This document shows positions 7,106-11,696 of a DNA stretch of 11,696 bases, piece after piece. The position numbers were made by a program, and so were the translations under genes. The first letter of the stretch is position 1, and each line of letters starts with the position of its first letter. Origin of the DNA: CAZQIC01 sp964593555 (lineage in GTDB: Bacteria > Bacteroidota > Bacteroidia > JAFLBG01); the NCBI GenBank assembly GCA_964593555.1, contig CAZQIC010000139.1:1-11696 (forward strand). Direction: 5' to 3'. Below the pieces are notes generated by a model. It made no database searches. It was not told where the DNA came from and worked only from the letters and a program-made list of their open reading frames with translations.

Positions 7106-7759
7106 ATGACACATAACATTTTAAAAATAGTTTTAATTGCTATTGTATTATATAGCAGTTCTTGCTCTACTTCAACGAAGTCTGAATCTCTTGGTTTCCC
7201 CAGTGGTTGGCTGATTGGCTGGGACAAATCTCAAAGCTATGAAATGGGGACAGATAGGGGAGCTGGACAAGAAGGAAAAAATTCAGCAACAATAAAATCA
7301 AATGAAAAAGAAATTGATGGATTTGGAACTTTATGGCAAAATTGTTTGCCGGATAAATATCTTGGAAAAAGAGTTAAAATGACTGGCTTTCTAAAATCAG
7401 AAAATGTAAAAGGTTGGGCGGGACTTTGGCTTCGCGTAGATTGTGATACAACTACAGCCTCATTTGATAATATGCATGATGGAAAAAATAATCGATCAAT
7501 AAAAGGAACAACAAATTGGACTAAATGCGAGATCATACTAGATGTTCCAAATAATTCAACTATGTTTTCTTTTGGCGCTTTGCTTTATGGGACAGGACAA
7601 GTCTGGTTCGATAATATTAACTTTGAAATTGTGGATAATTCTGTAGAGACAACGGGAAGGACATTTAAATCCACAAATGATAACTTTCAACCACAAGCAT
7701 CTCTAAAAGAAAAAGGAGTAAAAACAGAGCCTTTTAATTTAAGTTTTGAAGAGAATTGA
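7106..7759 (+). CDS. Small lipoprotein with a jelly-roll, galactose-binding-like domain
   Basis: This 217-aa protein starts MTHNILKIVLIAIVLYSSSC, a type II signal peptide with Cys20 as the likely lipidated residue (lipobox SSSC, somewhat non-canonical). It should be anchored to the membrane facing the periplasm or surface. The body (about 30-175) has SGWLIGWDKSQSYEMGTDRG, GTLWQNCLPDKYLGKRVKM, GWAGLWLRVD, FDNMHDG, IKGTTNWTKCEIILDVP and GTGQVWFDNINFEIV. I know this pattern as a widespread bacterial sugar-binding-like beta domain, often fused to regulators or standing alone. The tail after residue 180 is polar and probably disordered. The ATG at 7106 is preferred over an in-frame GTG at 7100. 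It is 78 nt after gwsS, probably a separate unit, and is followed by a terminator. The ligand is unknown. Confidence 0.8.
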   Translation: MTHNILKIVLIAIVLYSSSCSTSTKSESLGFPSGWLIGWDKSQSYEMGTDRGAGQEGKNSATIKSNEKEIDGFGTLWQNCLPDKYLGKRVKMTGFLKSENVKGWAGLWLRVDCDTTTASFDNMHDGKNNRSIKGTTNWTKCEIILDVPNNSTMFSFGALLYGTGQVWFDNINFEIVDNSVETTGRTFKSTNDNFQPQASLKEKGVKTEPFNLSFEEN

Positions 7760-7768
7760 TTATTATTG

Positions 7769-7801
7769 AAGAGGACAAGTGATTGTTGCTTGCCCTCTTT
7801 T
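7769..7801 (+). terminator. Rho-independent-like terminator after the lipoprotein gene
   Basis: AAGAGGACAAG at 7769-7779 pairs with CTTGCCCTCTT at 7789-7799 through 10 of 11 positions (one A-C mismatch) across a 9-nt loop, and is followed by a short T run. It starts 9 nt after the lipoprotein stop codon and separates that gene from the TPR gene at 7822. Confidence 0.7.
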
Positions 7802-7821
7802 GCTAACTCCCGAATAATTTT

Positions 7822-8661
7822 ATGCGAATCAGGTTATCGATTTTATTCCTTGTCCTTGCAAATTATGTTTGTTCGCAGGACTCAGTAAAAGAGTATGAAA
7901 AGAAGGGAATGGAAAAAATGAAAAATAGTCTATACCCGGAAGCAATTTTACTTTTTACAAAGGCAATTGAAATAAGTCCGAATTATCCATATGCGTGGTA
8001 TGATAGGGGGTTTGCTAAGTTTAAGTTGAAAAACTAGGATGATGCAATGTTGGATTTTAACCGAGCAATTGAACTAGATACTAATTACGTATATGCGTAT
8101 CATAAAAGAGGAGTTATTTATGGCTTGAAAGGCGATTACAAATATGCCCTTAATGATTTGAATAAAGCTTTAAAATTGTCGTTTTCTAATGGGGATATTT
8201 ATATAGATAGGGGATATATAAAATATTTGACTAAGGATTATGATGGAGCACTAAAGGATTATGAAAAATGTATTTATTATTTGGACACCCAACCAGAACA
8301 GAAAACATATAATCGGTATAAACTTTATTATTATATGGGCCTTGTTTGCGAAATAAAGGGAGATAATAAATCAGCCATTGACAATTATAATACATCATTA
8401 AGATATAAAAAGTACGAAGAGGCATATAATGCCAGGGGCTTACTATCAATGAAGATGGAGAGTGGAAAGTTAGAATTGGCCTTATTGGATTTTGATAGGG
8501 CCATCGCATTAAATCCGAATTACGCTGAAGCATATTACAACAGAGCAACGGCAAAAAAAATTGCAGGAGACAAAACTGCTTGTGATGATTTTAAAGCTGC
8601 CTTTAAATTAGGATATACGAAAGCCGCTAGTTTTATTCAAAAGGATTGTAAAGGCCTTTAG
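7822..8661 (+). pseudogene. Exported TPR-repeat protein interrupted by an in-frame TAG
   Basis: The two parts lie in the same frame and are separated only by TAG at 8035-8037. Read through, they give a 279-residue protein with a signal peptide (MRIRLSILFLVLANYVCSQ) and about seven TPR units. The units are easy to see as repeats such as EAILLFTKAIEISPNY, DDAMLDFNRAIELDTNY, YALNDLNKAL, LALLDFDRAIALNPNY and AEAYYNRATAKK. The TAG falls in KLKN-stop-DDAM, exactly where TPRs usually carry Tyr, so a single change from TAT or TAC explains it. The C-terminal part alone starts at ATG 8047 without a signal peptide and in mid-repeat, so it is unlikely to be a real gene. TPRs are protein-protein scaffolds; the partner is unknown. 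The 7-nt gap to the next gene indicates an operon. Confidence 0.8.
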
Positions 8662-8668
8662 CTAAACG

Positions 8669-9586
8669 ATGAAAAATTTATTTTTAAGCCTTTCGGTTAT
8701 TTTATTTGTATCGACATCTCTTCATGCACAATTTTTAACTACTGCCGATTCCCTCGAATTAAAAAGTGATTATGCAGGAGCCTTAAAATTAAGATTGCAA
8801 GCCTATAAAGAATCTCCAACTTTATTACGTACATACAACCTCGCTTGTTGTTATGCTCTGAATAAAAAAAATGATTCAGCTTTTTATTTTATCTATCAAT
8901 TTATTGATACAGTTCAACTTGATCAACTAAATTGGGTGTTATCGGATAAAGATCTTGAGCCATTGCATACTGATTTAAAATGGAATGATATAAAATATAA
9001 GTTGGATGAGAGAGTAAAAAATGAATGTAAGTGCAGCGATAAAGCTCTGGCACTCGAATTAAGGGATATGAAGATAGAAGATCAACGATACAGGAGTTAC
9101 ACCCAATTTACAGTAAAGCGGCAAGAATTCGATTACGATGGAACTGTATCGTTACTTAAAATTCAGGCTACGTACGATTCTATAAACCAAACAAAATTAC
9201 TGCCCATCATAGATAAAGTTGGATGGCCAACTATTAGTATGGTTGGTAAGGACGGAAGTGGAACAGCGTTTCTGATAATTCAGCATGCCAATATCGAACT
9301 TCAAAAAAAATATTTGCCTGCCATTAAAAAATTGGCAAAGATCAGAGAAGTCAACTGGGAAGATTATGCTTCAATGAAAGATAGGATACTTGTTATGGAG
9401 GATAAAAAACAAATTTATGGCACCCAATCCAGGTTTAATTCTACTATAGGCGAATTAGAATTATTCCCAATAAAGCATGCAAAACGAGTTGACAAAAGAC
9501 GAAAGAAAATAGGCTTATATCCTATCTTAGTTCCTTATGAAATACAGCCGGATGTATTCGTGTATCCACCTAAAATTGGGAAGTAA
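8669..9586 (+). CDS. Exported DUF6624-type protein
   Basis: This 305-aa protein has a clear signal peptide (MKNLFLSLSVILFVSTSLHAQ), so it is periplasmic or secreted. Residues of about 22-125 are helical and TPR-like (DYAGALKLRLQAYKES, LLRTYNLACCYALNKK). The C-terminal region (about 130-295) carries the hallmarks I associate with DUF6624: KVGWPTISMVGKDGSG around Trp186, FLIIQHAN with His206, IYGTQSRF with Gln253, and a late VDKRRKKIGLYP. The family has no established activity that I know of. The conserved His, Gln and Arg residues could be catalytic or binding. It lies 7 nt after the TPR pseudogene, which suggests the two worked together. The ATG at 8669 is set by the signal peptide. Confidence 0.8.
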   Translation: MKNLFLSLSVILFVSTSLHAQFLTTADSLELKSDYAGALKLRLQAYKESPTLLRTYNLACCYALNKKNDSAFYFIYQFIDTVQLDQLNWVLSDKDLEPLHTDLKWNDIKYKLDERVKNECKCSDKALALELRDMKIEDQRYRSYTQFTVKRQEFDYDGTVSLLKIQATYDSINQTKLLPIIDKVGWPTISMVGKDGSGTAFLIIQHANIELQKKYLPAIKKLAKIREVNWEDYASMKDRILVMEDKKQIYGTQSRFNSTIGELELFPIKHAKRVDKRRKKIGLYPILVPYEIQPDVFVYPPKIGK

Positions 9587-9616
9587 ATTTGTTAATACGT
9601 GTGGGGTGAGCTAGGG

Positions 9617-9721
9617 TTATTTACCTTGCGTAGTCAGTTCCTTAAAAATATCTTCCAGTTTTTGCTCCTCTTTACCCAATGATAAAACGGTGAGATTGCT
9701 TTTTACCGCGAACGGAAATAT
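9617..9721 (-). repeat. gldA 3'-end remnant, copy 1 (direct repeat)
   Basis: On the minus strand this reads IFPFAVKSNLTVLSLGKEEQ and on to KELTTQGK and a TAA stop at 9617-9619. It matches the last 34 residues of the gldA gene at the right edge with about 90 percent DNA identity (11 differences over 101 aligned bases at 9621-9721 against 11400-11500), without indels or internal stops. Most differences are synonymous. Confidence 0.85.
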
Positions 9722-9733
9722 AAAATAATCCAA

Positions 9734-9770
9734 CACCCCCTTCTCCTTTGGAGAAGGGACGGGGATGAGG
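9734..9770. repeat. REP-like palindromic element
   Basis: CCCTTCTCC at 9738-9746 and GGAGAAGGG at 9750-9758 form a perfect 9-bp inverted repeat with a TTT loop, followed by ACGGGGATGAGG. Similar elements, reading PHPRPxSxGEGG in one frame, are dispersed intergenically in many bacterial genomes including Bacteroidota. It could also form a transcript-ending hairpin. Confidence 0.7.
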
Positions 9771-9807
9771 CAAAAAATATTGAACTGTTTCATATTTCAC
9801 TTTGGTA

Positions 9808-9905
9808 TTACCCTGCGCAGTAAGCTCCTTGAAAATATCTTCCAGTTTTTGCTCTTCTTTACCCAATGATAAAACAGTAAGATTATTTTTTACTGCAAAC
9901 TGAAA
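9808..9905 (-). repeat. gldA 3'-end remnant, copy 2 (direct repeat)
   Basis: On the minus strand this reads QFAVKNNLTVLSLGKEEQ and on to KELTAQGNTK. It is about 94 percent identical to the real gldA 3' end (6 differences over about 95 bases). It lacks the stop codon in the homologous place and instead reads on (KVKYETVQYF) into the palindromic repeat. Together with 11400-11500 it brackets the AbiE operon. Confidence 0.85.
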
Positions 9906-9944
9906 AAATAATCTCGTTGAGGAAATAATAGCCTAAAATAATAT

Positions 9945-9975
9945 TTTGTTTTGTTTCTTAAAATTGTTATTTTTA
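9945..9975 (+). promoter_or_regulatory. Promoter of the abiE operon
   Basis: TTTG at 9945-9948, then 19 bases, then TATTTTTA at 9968-9975 fits the Bacteroidota pattern TTTG-N19-TAnnTTTG except for the last base. Transcription would start near 9982, downstream of the ATG at 9946 and upstream of the TTG at 9994. Confidence 0.5.
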
Positions 9976-9979
9976 ACAA
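9964..9979. promoter_or_regulatory. Possible AbiEi operator
   Basis: TTGTTA-TTTT-TAACAA is a perfect inverted repeat lying over the -7 element and 14 bases before the TTG start. AbiEi-family antitoxins are known to repress their own operon by binding inverted repeats at the promoter. In AT-rich DNA a 6-bp arm is weak evidence on its own. Confidence 0.35.
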
Positions 9980-9993
9980 AAAAGGGAAACAAG

Positions 9994-10611
9994 TTGAATT
10001 ACCTGGAATTTAGAAATAAGCTGCATTATTTTCCTGTTTTCTCTACTCGTGACATTCGCAAGCTATATCCCCATTTTGATAGCAGGCGTTTGGTAGAGTG
10101 GCAGGAAAAAGGCTATGTGGAAAAAATTATCAATCGCTGGTATTTTTTTTCAGAAAGAGTCATTAATGAAGAGTTCCTTTTTTTTGCCGCTAACAATATA
10201 TACTCACCTTCCTATGTTTCTTTTGAAACTGCAATGTCATATTACCAATTGATCCCGGAGGGTGTTTATGCTATTACTTCGGCTACCAGCATAAAAACAA
10301 ATGAATTTGAAACCGGCACCGGAACTTTCATTTATCACCATCTTAAACCTTCCTTATTTTTTGGTTATCATTTAGTAGAAGCAGGGGATCAAAGAATTAA
10401 AATGGCGGAAGTGGAAAAAACCATACTGGATTATTTTTATATCAATGAAAACATAAATACAAATGAGGCCTTCGCGGGAATGAGAATGAATACGGATGTT
10501 CTTTTATCCCGATTGAATGTGGAAAAGCTCAATGCCTATTTAAAAATATATTCCAACAAAGCCCTCGAGAAAAGAGTTAACGGATTTATTCAGTACTTAA
10601 AAGATGCTTAG
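9994..10611 (+). CDS. abiEi: AbiEi-type antitoxin / transcriptional regulator (type IV toxin-antitoxin)
   Basis: This 205-aa cytosolic protein acts as antitoxin and probable autorepressor for the adjacent AbiEii toxin. The N-terminal winged helix-turn-helix is visible at about 15-50 (FSTRDIRKLYPHFDSRRLVEW, then EKGYVEKIINRWYFF). It is followed by the AbiEi-type body: SPSYVSFETAMSYYQLIPEG, AITSAT and MAEVEKTILDYFY. I prefer the TTG at 9994 (giving MNYLEFRNKL, 8 nt after the GGG of AAGGGAAAC) over the in-frame ATG at 9946. The ATG lies upstream of the predicted transcription start and would add the unusual MFCFLKLLFLTKKGNK. The stop overlaps the toxin start by 8 nt (ATGCTTAG), so the pair is translationally coupled. 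Family work shows AbiE protects against phage by abortive infection. Confidence 0.88.
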   Translation: MNYLEFRNKLHYFPVFSTRDIRKLYPHFDSRRLVEWQEKGYVEKIINRWYFFSERVINEEFLFFAANNIYSPSYVSFETAMSYYQLIPEGVYAITSATSIKTNEFETGTGTFIYHHLKPSLFFGYHLVEAGDQRIKMAEVEKTILDYFYINENINTNEAFAGMRMNTDVLLSRLNVEKLNAYLKIYSNKALEKRVNGFIQYLKDA

Positions 10612-11380
10612 TATACAGGAAATAGAAAAATCATATCCCAATAGTCTTAGAAAGTTTAAACGCTTTATTTTAAGGGAATACCTGCAACATAAAATTCTGC
10701 AGATTATTTTCGATAGTAAATATGCGGACAAATTGTGTTTTCTGGGAGGAACATGCCTTAGGATCGTACATAACAATAACCGTTTTTCTGAAGATATTGA
10801 TTTTGATAATTTTCGACTTAGCGAAAAATCTTTTGAAGAAATTTCAAAAATCATAAAAAAAAAACTGGAAAGGGAGGGTTATGAGGTTGATTTCAGGAAT
10901 GTATTTAAAGGGGCTTACCACTGTCATATAAAATTCCCGGGATTACTTTTTAAAGAAGGTCTTTCCGGACACAAAGATGAAAGAATACTTATACAACTTG
11001 ATACAGAGCCGCAGCATTTCAAGTTTAAGCCGGAGCCTTTTATCTTAAACAAGTTTGATGTGTTCACCCAGATCTTCATTACTCCGTTGGATATTCTGTT
11101 GTCACAAAAATTCTTTGCCATCTGTAATCGTAAACAACCAAAAGGGCGTGATTTTTTTGATGCTGTTTTTTTGCTTGGGAAAATAAAACCCAACTATGAT
11201 TATCTGGAGTTAAAAATGGATATAAAAACACCGTCTGAACTAAAGAAAAGACTGCTCGAAAGATGTAAAAAAATCAATATGAAAGAGACGGCTGACGATG
11301 TAAAACCATTCTTGTTCAGCCCCGGAGATACTAAAAAAGTTATTTTATTTCCAGAGTATATTAAACAGGAAAAGTTGTGA
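10604..11380 (+). CDS. abiEii: AbiEii/AbiGii-type nucleotidyltransferase toxin
   Basis: This 258-aa protein is the toxin of the type IV pair. Family members are nucleotidyltransferases whose activity stops growth; the related MenT toxins modify tRNA. The catalytic signature is intact: FLGGTCLR (Gly48, Gly49, Thr50, Arg53), then RFSEDIDFD with metal-binding Asp64 and Asp66. The later LLSQKFFAICNRKQPKGRDFFDAVFLL (about 165-190) contains the conserved Lys and the RDxxD segment of the family. The length is near the family norm and no truncation is seen, so it is probably active. It overlaps the antitoxin gene by 8 nt. It ends 15 nt before the convergent gldA stop, and the whole pair lies between two copies of the gldA 3' end, which implies gain as a cassette. 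Confidence 0.9.
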   Translation: MLSIQEIEKSYPNSLRKFKRFILREYLQHKILQIIFDSKYADKLCFLGGTCLRIVHNNNRFSEDIDFDNFRLSEKSFEEISKIIKKKLEREGYEVDFRNVFKGAYHCHIKFPGLLFKEGLSGHKDERILIQLDTEPQHFKFKPEPFILNKFDVFTQIFITPLDILLSQKFFAICNRKQPKGRDFFDAVFLLGKIKPNYDYLELKMDIKTPSELKKRLLERCKKINMKETADDVKPFLFSPGDTKKVILFPEYIKQEKL

Positions 11381-11395
11381 AAAAAAATAATTTAT

Positions 11396-11696
11396 CTACT
11401 TACTCTGCGTAGTCAGCTCCTTGAAAATATCTTCCAGTTTTTGCTCTTCTTTTCCCAATGATAAAACAGTGAGATTATTTTTTACCGCAAACTGAAATAT
11501 TTCAGGTCGTATATCTATTTCATCATTCGCAGTTAAATGCCAGGTAGAAGCATTGATCTGTGTAACTTCTCGTACTCCATTAATTTTTTGAAGTTCGTTT
11601 TTCGTAGTTTCTCCTTTGAACTCTACTGTGATAATTTCTTTTTTGGTACTGGAGATCTTGATGTTTTTTGTTGCATCATCCGCAATTATTTTTCCG
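11396..11696 (-). CDS. gldA: GldA-like ABC transporter ATP-binding protein, C-terminal 99 residues (partial)
   Basis: The minus strand from the right edge to TAG at 11396-11398 reads GKIIADDATKN, then TVEFKGETTKNEL, NASTWHLTANDEIDIRPEIF, FAVKNNLTVLSLGKEEQ and KLEDIFKELTTQSK. A GKIxADD segment followed by an 80-residue accessory domain ending in LTVLSL-x-LEDIFKELT is the C-terminus of the gliding-motility ABC ATPase GldA, which works with the GldF/GldG membrane subunits. The Walker motifs lie outside the window. Other ABC-2 type ATPases share this tail, so the symbol is likely but not proven. Its last 100 bp are the parent of the two remnants upstream. The frame is intact up to the edge. Confidence 0.8.
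   Translation of the reverse strand, partial: GKIIADDATKNIKISSTKKEIITVEFKGETTKNELQKINGVREVTQINASTWHLTANDEIDIRPEIFQFAVKNNLTVLSLGKEEQKLEDIFKELTTQSK
11400..11500 (-). repeat. gldA 3' end, copy 3 (within the real gene; likely insertion target)
   Basis: This part of the intact gldA is repeated in the same orientation at 9621-9721 and 9808-9905. Similarity stops sharply at about 11500: the upstream accessory domain of gldA is absent from both remnants. The pattern is that of a 3'-end attachment site used by integrating cassettes that bring their own gene end. Confidence 0.75.

Larger units (their letters stand above)
9587..9944. other. 358-bp intergenic region made of gldA 3' remnants and a palindromic repeat
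   Basis: No functional gene is seen. The stretch holds two minus-strand copies of the gldA 3' end (9617-9721 and 9808-9905) separated by 86 bp that contains a REP-like palindrome. An apparent minus-strand frame at 9672-9866 joins the middle gldA remnant to the repeat (PHPRPFSKGEGG) and runs into the first remnant out of frame, so it is not a gene. Confidence 0.8.

Noticed and set aside
8035..8037. TAG recoded as an amino acid, given two TAG codons inside apparent genes (14-16 and 8035-8037)
   Set aside because: TAG is used as a normal final stop at 8659-8661, 10609-10611 and at the end of gldA (11396-11398), with homology ending there. Mutation or sequencing error is simpler.
8047..8661. Independent downstream TPR gene starting at ATG 8047
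   Set aside because: It starts in mid-repeat, is in the same frame as the upstream part across a single TAG, and lacks the signal peptide, so it is the second part of one broken gene.
9672..9866. Minus-strand 64-aa open frame
   Set aside because: It is made of the middle gldA remnant, the palindromic repeat and an out-of-frame piece of the first remnant, so it is not an independent gene.
9946..9993. ATG at 9946 as the AbiEi start
   Set aside because: It lies inside the predicted promoter, upstream of the likely transcription start, and adds a low-complexity hydrophobic stretch not expected of a cytosolic antitoxin.
9617..11500. CRISPR-like or insertion-sequence terminal repeats
   Set aside because: The three copies are about 100 bp, unevenly spaced, directly oriented and encode the end of gldA. 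There is no transposase and no regular spacer pattern.

Overview
The window looks like accessory chromosome of a low-GC Bacteroidota bacterium, probably from a gliding-capable Flavobacteriia, Chitinophagia or Sphingobacteriia-type lineage. The evidence is the AT-rich sequence, starts without Shine-Dalgarno sites, signal peptides ending in -AQ or -SQ, a Bacteroidota-type promoter (TTTG-N19-TAnnTTT), a PHPRPFSKGEGG-type palindromic repeat, a grasp-with-spasm peptide-modification cassette, and the 3' end of a GldA-like ABC ATPase.

Layout. (1) Positions 1-3479 hold a head-to-tail array of one partial and four full-length paralogues of about 260 aa. Each is built from two related beta-rich repeats (N-type GTLIKT, C-type IQS). 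None has a signal peptide. The motif GM[VI]RLFxYDGTN recalls phage or virion-associated proteins. The third full-length copy is frameshifted, and the partial first copy has an in-frame TAG. (2) Positions 3522-7027 hold a candidate RiPP locus: a 113-aa soluble protein, an exported TlpA-like thioredoxin, an ATP-grasp peptide ligase of the grasp-with-spasm type (GwsG), a 69-aa small protein, and the SPASM-domain partner (GwsS), which overlaps the small gene by 8 nt. (3) Positions 7106-9586 hold cell-envelope genes: a small lipoprotein with a jelly-roll-like domain, then a convincing terminator, a TPR protein broken by an in-frame TAG, and an exported DUF6624-type protein. (4) Positions 9587-11696 hold three approximately 100-bp direct copies of the 3' end of gldA. 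The rightmost is the end of the real minus-strand gldA. The outer pair and middle copy enclose an AbiEi/AbiEii type IV toxin-antitoxin operon and a short stretch with a palindromic repeat.

How the genes may work together. GwsG probably makes ATP-dependent side-chain ester or amide links in a small precursor. GwsS is its obligate-looking partner, and the TlpA-like protein may act on thiols in the periplasm. The precursor is not certain: the 69-aa and the 113-aa proteins are both candidates. The AbiE pair is a phage-defence/addiction module with its own overlapping promoter and operator. The repeated gldA termini suggest that cassettes have been inserted at the 3' end of gldA more than once, each time restoring the reading frame. 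No integrase is visible in the window.
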